A DNA stretch of 18,623 nt from an uncultured Oscillospiraceae bacterium (GTDB lineage: Bacteria > Bacillota > Clostridia > Oscillospirales > Ruminococcaceae). The notes under the pieces were generated by a model, which was not told where the DNA came from, made no database searches, and saw only the letters and a list, made by a program, of their open reading frames with translations. Position numbers and translations under genes: made by a program. The stretch lies in the NCBI GenBank assembly GCA_900556525.1, contig USOZ01000010.1, positions 1 to 18,623 on the forward strand. The letters are read 5' to 3'. This document shows, one piece after another, positions 1 through 6,308 of the stretch (positions within the stretch are counted from its first letter, which is position 1; each line of letters starts with the position of its first letter).

Positions 1-146
1 AGTAAGGGTGAAGTCGTTACAAGATCAAGGTCGAACTCGCGTTCGAGCCGCTCCTGGATGATCTCCATGTGGAGCAGTCCGAGGAATCCGCATCGGAATC
101 CGAAGCCGAGGGCCTGTGAGCTCTCGGGCAGGAAGGTCAGCGAGGC
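1..146 (-). pseudogene. lepA: lepA (elongation factor 4) internal fragment, inverted
   Basis: Read on the minus strand, this stretch encodes a highly conserved internal part of the ribosomal back-translocase LepA/EF4: an [17 protein letters not shown] segment followed by [18 protein letters not shown] and DLDLVTT. In a full LepA (about 600 residues) this lies near residues 320-370. It runs off the left edge and ends at about base 143, where the sequence turns round and continues on the plus strand with the last 150 residues of LepA. The opposite orientation and the missing roughly 45-50 codons between the two pieces mean this is not a working gene. Family identity is recalled from conserved LepA sequence; the exact join could lie anywhere in about 138-148. 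Confidence 0.85.
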
Positions 147-599
147 GTGGGCGAGATCGTCATCGACTTCTACGACAAGCTCAAGACCATCTCCAAGGGC
201 TATGCCTCCTTTGACTATCATGTCAGAGACTTCCGCCCGGCGCGGCTGGTGAAGCTGGATATTCTTCTCAACGGAGAGCCGGCCGATGCGCTTTCCACGC
301 TTATCCATGAGGACCGTGCCTATGATTTCGGCAGAAAGATCTGCTTGAAGCTCAAGGACCTGATCCCGCGTCAGCAGTTCGATATCGCCATCCAGGCTGC
401 GATCGGGGCGAAAATCATTGCCCGGGAAACTGTCCGCCAGGTGCGTAAGGATGTGACTGCCAAATGCTACGGCGGTGATGTGACGCGAAAGAGAAAGCTT
501 TTGGAGAAACAGAAGGAGGGAAAGAAGCGTATGCGTCAGATAGGTACTGTCCAGGTGCCTCAGAGTGCGTTCATGGCTGTCCTTAAACTCGATTCATAA
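147..599 (+). CDS. lepA: LepA/EF4 C-terminal fragment
   Basis: This encodes the last 150 residues of translation factor LepA (EF4), a GTPase that acts on the ribosome. Conserved landmarks in order are IDFYDKLK near the start, [18 protein letters not shown], the [16 protein letters not shown] segment, AKCYGGD and the basic [20 protein letters not shown] tail, ending VLKLD. The GTPase domains are absent, so the piece cannot work alone. The apparent GTG/ATG starts are not real starts; the frame simply begins at the inversion join. The wording of the protein is closest to Bacteroidales LepA as I remember it. Its stop codon overlaps the next gene's ATG by one base (TAATG). Confidence 0.9.
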   Translation: MGEIVIDFYDKLKTISKGYASFDYHVRDFRPARLVKLDILLNGEPADALSTLIHEDRAYDFGRKICLKLKDLIPRQQFDIAIQAAIGAKIIARETVRQVRKDVTAKCYGGDVTRKRKLLEKQKEGKKRMRQIGTVQVPQSAFMAVLKLDS

Positions 600-1102
600 T
601 GAAAAAGGTAGCTGTTCTGCTGACTGTCCACAACAGGCGGGAAAAGACATTGGCCTGTCTCGAAAACTGCTATCGTCAGATAGATTCGATGAAGGGGGAT
701 GATTCATATTCCTTTTCGGTCTATCTGGTGGATGACGGTTCTACTGACGGGACTTCTGAGGCTGTCCTGCAGACTTATCCCCAGACTCATGTCATCAAGG
801 GTGACGGTTCATTGTTCTGGAATCACGGAATGAGGACCGCCTGGGACGCGGCTGCTGCGGATGAACAGGATTTCTATCTTTGGCTCAATGATGATACATT
901 GATGAAGGAAGGCGCTCTTTCCTGCATTATGGAGACGTCTGAGTTCCTCAGGCACAAGTCCATCGTGGTCGGTACTACAGAGGATGCAAAAGGAAAATTG
1001 AGCTATGGCGGTTCCGTGTCAGATTTTCAATGGCAACATTGTCCTTGTTCCGTCTCATGTCTATCGGATTCTAGGGAATCTGGATCCTCATTACAGTCAT
1101 AG
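599..1102 (+). pseudogene. Family 2 glycosyltransferase, N-terminal part (frame broken)
   Basis: The first 135-140 residues are a GT-A fold family 2 glycosyltransferase: VAVLLTVHNR at the start (nucleotide-sugar binding strand), YLVDDGSTDGT near residue 45, and LWLNDDT near residue 100, the DxD-like metal and sugar-nucleotide site. Such enzymes transfer a sugar to cell-surface polysaccharide or lipid acceptors in the cytoplasm. After KLSYGG (about base 1012) the translation stops resembling the family and runs to a chance stop at 1102. The proper C-terminal half continues in another frame, listed next. By comparison with relatives, about 15-25 codons between YGG and FNGN appear to be missing, so this is a deletion with a frame change. 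It follows lepA with a one-base overlap. Confidence 0.75.
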
Positions 1103-1382
1103 TTTCGGAGACTTCGACTATGGCGCCAGGGCAATGAAGGCCAAGGTTACGGAGGTCGTGGCTCCGGGCGTCCTGGGCATATGCGACAGAAATCCTGGTG
1201 TGCCTAAATGGCGTAACCGCGCATATACTCTCAAGGAGCGTGTGGCTTTTCTGCATAGTCCCAAGGGGCGTCCGCCGCGTGAACAGTTTCTGTACGACTG
1301 CCGCTGCCAGGGGCTCTTCTTTGCGGTGTTCCACGGAATGTCGATAGCTCTGAAGGTGTTTTTCCCGAAAAGGAATGCTTAG
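1005..1382 (+). pseudogene. Family 2 glycosyltransferase, C-terminal part (frame broken)
   Basis: This frame holds the second half of the glycosyltransferase begun at 599. Recognisable family features begin at QIFNGN (about base 1020): the FNGNIVLVP strand, GNLDPHYSHSFGDFDYG with the acidic FGDFDYG motif of acceptor binding, a VAPGVLGICDRN segment and a C-terminal KRVAFLHSPKG/PPREQFLYD region. The ATG at 1005 is inside the gene and is not a true start. Together the two frames would give a protein of about 260 residues, a little shorter than relatives because of the missing link. It ends one base before the menA-like ATG at 1384. Confidence 0.7.
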
Positions 1383-1383
1383 T

Positions 1384-1608
1384 ATGTCGAAATTTTCTTC
1401 TTATGTCAAGTCAATGAGATTGAGGACGTTGCCTCTGTCTCTTGCCGGTGTCTGCCTTGGAATTATGCTTGCGGCAGGAGAAATTCCGAGGATTGCTGGA
1501 ATGTTCGGTCTGGAAACATCGGTACGTCCGAATATAAACGGCGTTATCAATACGGCGCAGTCGGCGGTACACCTCAAACAGATGGTTACCGCCGTATCGA
1601 AAAAGTAA
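1384..1608 (+). pseudogene. Chimeric frame: MenA-like N-terminus joined to possible VirB6 C-terminus
   Basis: The first 31 or so codons (from ATG 1384, with AGGAAT upstream at 1371-1376) read like the start of a MenA-type 1,4-dihydroxy-2-naphthoate polyprenyltransferase: KSMRLRTLPLSLAG followed by a hydrophobic LGIMLAA helix. MenA makes demethylmenaquinone in the membrane and is normally about 300 residues. From about base 1475-1500 the sequence no longer fits MenA. The last 35-40 residues (SVRPNINGVINTAQSAVHLKQ...SKK) fit the soluble C-terminal tail of the VirB6/TrbL-like protein expected directly before prgI in Clostridia ICEs. The frame stays open across the join by chance. MenA assignment is fairly firm; the VirB6 tail is inferred from position and style. 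The ATG at 1375 is an alternative start but lies inside the upstream gene. Confidence 0.6.
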
Positions 1609-1626
1609 GGGGGAGGCAGAAACATT

Positions 1627-1884
1627 ATGTACATTTATCCCGACAACCTCAAAGCCGCGCCGATGCTGTTCCTGTGGCGGCTGAAAGATCTCGCCATGAT
1701 TGGGATCGGCGCACTGATCGCCGTGTTCGCTATGGCACAAACAGGGGTTACAATTCCGCTGATCGCAACCATTGTTTACGGCTTTCTTGCGATACGATTT
1801 GAGGACACATCTATATTGGATTTTATCAAATATGCTGTGAAATATTTTTTTATAGAGCAGCAGGAATATCGGTGGAAAATTTAG
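1627..1884 (+). CDS. PrgI-like type IV secretion membrane protein
   Basis: This 85-residue protein has the layout of the PrgI family of Gram-positive conjugation systems: a short polar N-terminus (MYIYPDNLKAAP), then two adjacent hydrophobic segments at about residues 20-38 and 41-57, and a basic amphipathic C-terminus (FIKYAVKYFF...YRWKI). PrgI-like proteins are small inner components of the mating channel and sit directly before the VirB4 ATPase genes, as here. The RBS is AGGGGGAGG at 1608-1616, about 10 bases before the ATG. Family assignment rests on size, topology and position; fairly confident. Confidence 0.75.
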   Translation: MYIYPDNLKAAPMLFLWRLKDLAMIGIGALIAVFAMAQTGVTIPLIATIVYGFLAIRFEDTSILDFIKYAVKYFFIEQQEYRWKI

Positions 1885-1885
1885 C

Positions 1886-1914
1886 TGGACTTCTCAAAAC
1901 GGCTGTGGTATAAT
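1886..1914 (+). promoter_or_regulatory. Candidate sigma-A promoter before the zinc-ribbon gene
   Basis: TGGACT at 1886-1891, a 17-base spacer and TATAAT at 1909-1914, with TGG directly before the -10 (extended -10). Transcription would start near 1921, at the GGAGG ribosome-binding site, giving a very short leader. It could give the conjugation genes an internal promoter, separate from anything upstream of the join. Confidence 0.5.
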
Positions 1915-1933
1915 CGTCGTGGAGGTGATAGAC

Positions 1934-2137
1934 GTGCGCAGAATAATAAAGAACTGCATAAAGTGCAATTTATGCGGAGATATAATCGTTTCGGAGGATC
2001 GTCACGACTTCAAAAGCTGCAAGTGCGGCACGGTATCTGCAGACGGCGGTAACGAATATTTGCGGCGCAGCTATAAGAACAGCCCCGATGATTATACCGA
2101 ACTTTCAGAATATGAGGAAACCGAAGATAGGAGGTAA
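1934..2137 (+). CDS. Small zinc-ribbon-like protein (DUF7695-like)
   Basis: A 67-residue cytoplasmic protein with a metal-binding pattern: Cys8, Cys11, Cys14, His24, Cys29 and Cys31, in the arrangement CxxCxxCGD ... RHDF ... CKCG, followed by DGGNEYLRR and a strongly acidic tail. This resembles the DUF7695 family of small Clostridia proteins as I remember it. The frame is open from GTG 1919, but GGAGGTGA at 1921-1928 sits correctly only for the GTG at 1934, and starting there gives the family-like MRRIIKN. It lies between prgI and the VirB4-region genes, so it is carried with the transfer operon. Function unknown. Confidence 0.7.
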   Translation: MRRIIKNCIKCNLCGDIIVSEDRHDFKSCKCGTVSADGGNEYLRRSYKNSPDDYTELSEYEETEDRR

Positions 2138-2139
2138 TT

Positions 2140-2718
2140 TTGAAGAGCAAAAATCAACAGCAAAACAACCAAAGCACCCGACAGCTCCTCGGAATCGAGG
2201 ACATAACCGAATATTCACTCAAGACCGCTTTGAATGAGGCGGTCTTTTTCAGTATCAAGCCGAGCAATATTTCGGTGATGTCGGAGGCGGGATTGTCGGC
2301 GAAAATATACTCGCTGATGAGCGTTCTCAAGGGCTTGACGGAAATAGAAATTCTCTGCGTGAACTCGCGCGAGAGCTTCGAGGGCAACAAAAATCACTTG
2401 AAAGCACTCGCGAAAAAAGAGGAAAATCCTGCGGTAAGAAAGCTGCTCGAACAGGACGCGCAGCACCTCGATCACATTCAGGCGATGACCGCAACGGCGC
2501 GGGAATTTCTGCTTATCGTGCGTATCCGCGGACTTAAAGATAAGGAGATTTTTTCCTACTTGAATCGCATAGAAAAAACACTCAATGAGAACGGATTTTC
2601 CGCTAGAAAATATGCCGGCGAGGATATAAAGACGCTCCTCGCGGTCTATTTCGAACAAAACGTGACAACGGAAAAATTTGAAAACGCGGACGGAGAAAGG
2701 TGGATTTTAAATGGCTGA
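2140..2718 (+). CDS. Conjugation protein resembling the N-terminal domain of VirB4/TrbE ATPases
   Basis: 192 residues, no signal peptide or membrane segment, starting at TTG 2140 with AGGAGG at 2129-2134. After a Gln/Asn-rich head (KNQQQNNQ) comes a mixed alpha/beta domain with strands at about residues 60-75 (TEIEILCVNSRES), a long basic-acidic helix (residues 80-110), then FLLIVRIRG near residues 124-132 and a C-terminal helix-strand (LNRIEKTLNENGF). That order of a strand, a long helix, a strand ending in an arginine-rich turn and a helix matches the nucleotide-independent N-terminal domain of VirB4-class proteins (CagE/TrbE/VirB). The short VirB4 at 3742 could use it in trans. Assignment is inferential. 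It overlaps the next gene by 8 bases. A terminator-like hairpin lies inside it at 2221-2249. Confidence 0.5.
   Translation: MKSKNQQQNNQSTRQLLGIEDITEYSLKTALNEAVFFSIKPSNISVMSEAGLSAKIYSLMSVLKGLTEIEILCVNSRESFEGNKNHLKALAKKEENPAVRKLLEQDAQHLDHIQAMTATAREFLLIVRIRGLKDKEIFSYLNRIEKTLNENGFSARKYAGEDIKTLLAVYFEQNVTTEKFENADGERWILNG
2221..2249 (+). terminator. Intragenic terminator-like hairpin
   Basis: AAGACCGC (2221-2228) pairs perfectly with GCGGTCTT (2239-2246) across a 10-base loop and runs straight into TTT, giving five T in a row. It lies about 80 bases inside the VirB4-N-like gene on the coding strand. In shape it is a Rho-independent terminator or attenuator, but translating ribosomes would normally hide it. 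Confidence 0.4.
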
Positions 2719-3745
2719 TAAACTTGTATTAAACGCAAATATGATCTGCAAGGCGGACAGATTCATCCCCAAGAAATGCGCTGTGGAAAAGGTTATCGAG
2801 GTGTCCGATTCGGAGTTCAGAACATTTATCGAGAACCCGATGAAACGCAATTATTATCTTCCGCAGTACAAAGATTTAATGGGATATTATGATGACTCGT
2901 ACCACGGAGTCCTGTTCGTCAACATGGAAAACGGCGACGGTTTGCTCGTCAATTCCGAGGGTTACGATTATGCGCGTTACTCGCAGTATATCCCGAACGC
3001 TCGCGGAATTATTAGAGATTTTGAACAGACAGCAGCGCTTGAAAATTTGAAAACTCGCATGGACTGTTGCATTGACAAATGGCTTGAAAAGTACGAAGAC
3101 GAGAGCAAATTCGACATTCCCTTGACGGATCTTATTAACGATGTCGATTTCGGCGAGTTTTTTACGGAGTATGCTTCGGAGAGGTTGTCCGGCGATCCGA
3201 GGATCGAACGCTGTGAGCTGACACCGAACGACATTGAGGTGACCAAACGCGAGTTGGTAGAAACAAAGCTGTACTGCCCACTGAAAATTATGATCGAAGA
3301 TGAGGACGGCTGCGATTTGATCGAGATTGATTCGGCAAATTATATCGATTACGATTTTGAGATTAACGCGCATATCCGAGAGAACTTGAACTCCGATGAA
3401 GATGCTGTGAAGCGCGGTCTGGCGGCGTACTTACACGATGGAAATCTTGATAAAAAAGTCTATTCCATTATGCCGATGGTGGAAACCCTCAACGGAAATT
3501 TGTACGGTATGGCGGTAGTGCAGTCTTACGGTGAGCTTGACAAAGCGGAAACCGCCGACCTTATCGGGTATGTCACCTCACAATACGCGGACGGCTTTGG
3601 AGAGGGCTTGGAGCAGCACCCCGTAACGCTCGGCGGGGATGAGGTATATATTTCTCTTTGGAACAGCGATGATTATTATCTCAAACCCGAGTCCGAATTA
3701 TTTCACGATCAAAAACTTGATCAGACAATGGGAGGTTTATCTTGA
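2711..3745 (+). CDS. Two-part accessory protein of unknown function (DUF6329-like N-terminal region)
   Basis: A 344-residue acidic cytoplasmic protein with no membrane segments. Residues about 1-95 (KADRFIPKKCAVEK ... YHGVLFVNMENGDGLLVNSEGYDYARY) resemble a small domain of unknown function I recall as DUF6329. A central helical linker (95-190) follows, then a domain at about 190-340 with VYSIMPMVETLNGN, VVQSYGELDKAE and ADGFGEGLEQHP, a module seen repeatedly in Clostridia ICE proteins. It sits between two VirB4-type genes, overlapping the upstream gene by 8 bases and the TTG start of virB4 by 4, so it is co-translated with the mating machinery. There is no catalytic motif I can identify, and no function should be assumed. 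Confidence 0.6.
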   Translation: MADKLVLNANMICKADRFIPKKCAVEKVIEVSDSEFRTFIENPMKRNYYLPQYKDLMGYYDDSYHGVLFVNMENGDGLLVNSEGYDYARYSQYIPNARGIIRDFEQTAALENLKTRMDCCIDKWLEKYEDESKFDIPLTDLINDVDFGEFFTEYASERLSGDPRIERCELTPNDIEVTKRELVETKLYCPLKIMIEDEDGCDLIEIDSANYIDYDFEINAHIRENLNSDEDAVKRGLAAYLHDGNLDKKVYSIMPMVETLNGNLYGMAVVQSYGELDKAETADLIGYVTSQYADGFGEGLEQHPVTLGGDEVYISLWNSDDYYLKPESELFHDQKLDQTMGGLS

Positions 3746-5598
3746 AGAAGAAAATAAGCACAGTCGATAAAGAATTTACGACCAAACCGCAAAAGAACTT
3801 CTTGGATATGATAGCGCCGTCCGTGATAAAATTTTTCACGGACTATTTTATTTGCGGAAACACATTCCGCTGCGTATGGGCATTAAGGGAATATCCGACC
3901 TCAACAAGCGAACAGGCTATATTGCGTTACCTCGGTGAAAAAGACGGCGTTACCTTGCGAATTTATACGCGCCCCGTAACCGCCGCTGAGGAAAAGCGGA
4001 TCATCGCGAACGCCGCAAACAAGAACCGTATGCAGCGCAATTCCACCAACGATTTGCAGCAGACGGTCGCCGCTGAAAGCAACCTGCAGGATGTGGCGCA
4101 GCTCGCCGCAGATATGCACCGAAACCGCGAACCGCTACTACACACAGCGGTTTTCCTTGAAATGATTTCGGATAATCTGGATAATCTCCGCATTTTGCAG
4201 ACTGAGGTGCAGACAGAATTAGTGCGCTCCAAACTGAATGTGGACAGGCTGATGTTGCGCCAGCAGCACGGCTTTATGAGCGTAATGCCAAGCGGTAGGA
4301 ATATGTTTCGTGAGCAGTTTGAGCGCGTTCTTCCTGCGTCCTCGGTCGCGAACCTTTATCCTTTTTCATTTTCCGGCAAGACCGATGAGAACGGGTTCTA
4401 TTTAGGGAGGGATAAGTTCGGGTCGAACATTATTGTAGATTTCGATAAGCGCTCGGACGATAAAACCAACGCCAACACGCTTATACTCGGCAATTCCGGA
4501 CAGGGAAAATCCTATCTGTTAAAGCTGATTCTGACCAATCTTCGCGAGAGCGGAAAGAATATAATCTGCCTCGATCCCGAAATGGAGTACGTCGACTTGA
4601 CAAAAAATCTCGGCGGCTGTTTTATCGATCTGATGTCGGGAGAGTATATTATAAATGTACTCGAGCCGAAATCATGGGGCGATGAGCGGGGTGACCCCGC
4701 TGTCGATTCCGCGCTTCGCGCGGATGATGAAAATGTCCCGAAAGCGTTCAGATTTAAGACCAAGCTGTCGCAGCATATCAGCTTTCTGCGCGATTTTTTC
4801 CGCATCTATAAGGATTTTTCCGACCGCGAGATAGACACGATAGAATTACTTCTCATAAAGTTATACGAGAAATTCGGAATATCAGACGACACGGATTGGA
4901 ATAAAATGCAGCCCACAGATTATCCGATACTTTCGGATTTTTATGAGTTGGTGGAGGCTGAATATAAGGCTTTTAATCCGAAAGAAAAAAGCCTCTACAC
5001 CGCCGAAAACTTGCAGAATATATGCCTCGGGCTGCACTCGATATGCAAGGGTGCGGAGAGCAAATTCTTTGACGGACACACGAATATTACGGACAGTAGA
5101 TTCGTCACTTTCGGCGTAAAAGGACTGCTCCAGGCAAGCAAAAATATCCGCAACGCTCTGCTGTTCAACGTCCTCGCGTATATGTCCGAGCAGCTTCTGA
5201 GCCGCGGAAATACCGTCGCAAGCATAGATGAGTTTTATTTGTTTTTGACAAATCTCACGGCAGTCGAGTACATCAGAAATTTCATGAAACGCGTCCGCAA
5301 AAAAGAGTCCGCCGTTATTTTGGCGAGTCAGAATATCGAGGACTTCCTCGTGGAAAACGTTCGCGAGCTGACAAAGCCGCTGTTCTCGATACCGACGCAT
5401 ATCTTCCTGTTCTATCCCGGAACTATCGAAAAGAAAACCTATATGGATACGCTTCAGGTTGAGGATTCCGAGTACGGGCTTATACAGTTTTCACAGCGCG
5501 GGGTGTGTCTTTACAAGTGCGGCAACGAACGGTATTGCTTATGCGTGATCGCGCCCGATCATAAGGCGGAGAAGTTCGGGGCGGCGGGAGGTAGATGA
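3742..5598 (+). CDS. VirB4-like conjugal transfer ATPase (CD1110-type)
   Basis: A 618-residue P-loop ATPase that energises assembly or operation of the type IV secretion channel on the cytoplasmic face of the membrane. Walker A is GNSGQGKS at residues 250-257; Walker B is SIDEFYLF with Asp496-Glu497. A glutamine sensor-like region (LASQNIEDF) follows near residue 528 and the HerA/VirB4 C-terminal FYPGTIEKK strand near 555. The N-terminal 230 residues carry the FFTDYFICGNTFRCVWALREYP segment typical of the short, about 620-residue CD1110 class. It starts at TTG 3742 with GGGAGGT 5-6 bases upstream, overlapping the previous stop. Residues 305-330 (GDERGDPAVDSALRADD) include two tight DNA palindromes at 4685-4723. 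Intact and confident. Confidence 0.9.
   Translation: MKKKISTVDKEFTTKPQKNFLDMIAPSVIKFFTDYFICGNTFRCVWALREYPTSTSEQAILRYLGEKDGVTLRIYTRPVTAAEEKRIIANAANKNRMQRNSTNDLQQTVAAESNLQDVAQLAADMHRNREPLLHTAVFLEMISDNLDNLRILQTEVQTELVRSKLNVDRLMLRQQHGFMSVMPSGRNMFREQFERVLPASSVANLYPFSFSGKTDENGFYLGRDKFGSNIIVDFDKRSDDKTNANTLILGNSGQGKSYLLKLILTNLRESGKNIICLDPEMEYVDLTKNLGGCFIDLMSGEYIINVLEPKSWGDERGDPAVDSALRADDENVPKAFRFKTKLSQHISFLRDFFRIYKDFSDREIDTIELLLIKLYEKFGISDDTDWNKMQPTDYPILSDFYELVEAEYKAFNPKEKSLYTAENLQNICLGLHSICKGAESKFFDGHTNITDSRFVTFGVKGLLQASKNIRNALLFNVLAYMSEQLLSRGNTVASIDEFYLFLTNLTAVEYIRNFMKRVRKKESAVILASQNIEDFLVENVRELTKPLFSIPTHIFLFYPGTIEKKTYMDTLQVEDSEYGLIQFSQRGVCLYKCGNERYCLCVIAPDHKAEKFGAAGGR
3819..3853 (+). terminator. 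Intragenic terminator-like hairpin near the virB4 start
   Basis: GTCCGTGA (3819-3826) pairs perfectly with TCACGGAC (3836-3843) across a 9-base AT-rich loop and is followed by TATTTTATTT. It lies 77 bases inside virB4, almost the same distance from the start as the hairpin at 2221 is from its own gene start. It could be chance or attenuation; no experiment is implied by the sequence. Confidence 0.35.
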
Positions 5599-5599
5599 T

Positions 5600-6130
5600 A
5601 TGGCGGTATCTCCGGTTGTAATAAAGGCGGTCGTCACAGCGGCTACGGATAAGCGCACATGGAAGGTACTCGCTATACTGTTGGCGGCGATTTTTATGCC
5701 GTTGATCCTGCTTATTTTCATGATCGCCGCGATGTTTTCGGGAGTGGAAACGGCGAATAACGATCTGCTCGATTACAGTTTTGTTGGCACGTCTATGCCG
5801 AGCGAGTTCACCGATGAGCAACGCGGAGTGATCGAGGATATGCGGGAGTGGCTCGGCGAGCTGGACAAAATTATTTCTGAAAAAGAGAATAATGAGGACT
5901 GCAGCCTTGACAGGAACATGGTCAGGGCTGCGTTTTATTGTCTGAATTTCGGCGGGGAGCTTGCCGAAGAATTTGATTACGAAGCGTTCTGCGACTGCTT
6001 TGACGGGCTTTCTTTTGAACAGCTTAAAACGGCTCTTCAAAACGTTTCGGAGGAATTTCCACAATATATAATCACAGGAAATATTGAATATTCGATCCCC
6101 AAAGTTTACGAATATCTGAATGGGATGTAA
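5600..6130 (+). CDS. Membrane-anchored protein like the N-terminus of the ICE cell-wall hydrolase, without the peptidase domain
   Basis: 176 residues. A short cytoplasmic head with the conserved VIKAVVTAATDKRTW is followed by one strong membrane segment at about residues 22-45 (VLAILLAAIFMPLILLIFMI) and an extracellular acidic helical part ending IPKVYEYLNGM. This is the front portion of the lysozyme/C40-peptidase proteins that follow virB4 in CD1110-type elements, which locally open peptidoglycan during mating. Here the gene stops where the catalytic domain normally begins, and no catalytic Cys/His domain follows in any frame. It may be a retained assembly domain or a truncated gene. ATG 5600 has GGGAGGT at 5586-5592 and follows the virB4 stop by 1 base. 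A G-U containing hairpin plus T-rich run lies at 5901-5938. Confidence 0.7.
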   Translation: MAVSPVVIKAVVTAATDKRTWKVLAILLAAIFMPLILLIFMIAAMFSGVETANNDLLDYSFVGTSMPSEFTDEQRGVIEDMREWLGELDKIISEKENNEDCSLDRNMVRAAFYCLNFGGELAEEFDYEAFCDCFDGLSFEQLKTALQNVSEEFPQYIITGNIEYSIPKVYEYLNGM

Positions 6131-6131
6131 C

Positions 6132-6308
6132 ATGACAGAGAAATTTAATTATGACAGCAGAACCTATATCGGCGCGACCGCGGAGGATTGCAAGGTGATA
6201 CACCTTGCGCTCTCCGAGGGCAAAAAGCTGACGATAGACAGCAGCGGACGTGTTCGCGACGACACGGGACGGTGGATTGCGGACGGAAAGGAGCGTAACA
6301 ATGCTTGA
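6132..6308 (+). CDS. Small conserved hypothetical protein (58 aa)
   Basis: A 58-residue polar protein starting at ATG 6132, one base after the previous stop and ending 8 bases inside the next gene, so it is translationally coupled on both sides. It contains SRTYIGATAEDCKVIHLALSEGK and SSGRVRDDTGRWIADG, a beta-rich pattern with no cysteine pair, membrane segment or known catalytic motif. I recognise no family. Its DNA contains a perfect 8-bp, 3-base-loop hairpin (6190-6208) enclosed by a second 5-bp pairing. Its place at the head of the accessory block suggests a role with the ArdA-like protein, but nothing proves it. Confidence 0.6.
   Translation: MTEKFNYDSRTYIGATAEDCKVIHLALSEGKKLTIDSSGRVRDDTGRWIADGKERNNA

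Noticed and set aside
58..252. Plus-strand frame across the lepA inversion
   Set aside because: It reads the wrong strand of the lepA fragment and crosses the join; the product is low-complexity Ser/Arg/Pro.
4161..4196. GATAATCTG/GATAATCTC tandem repeat as a regulatory repeat
   Set aside because: It simply encodes the repeated residues DNLDNL in virB4 and has only two units.
5480..6133. Minus-strand open frame (217 codons) across the end of virB4 and the anchor protein
   Set aside because: It shadows two well-supported plus genes; its composition (rich in Arg, His, Ile) is that of a complementary frame.
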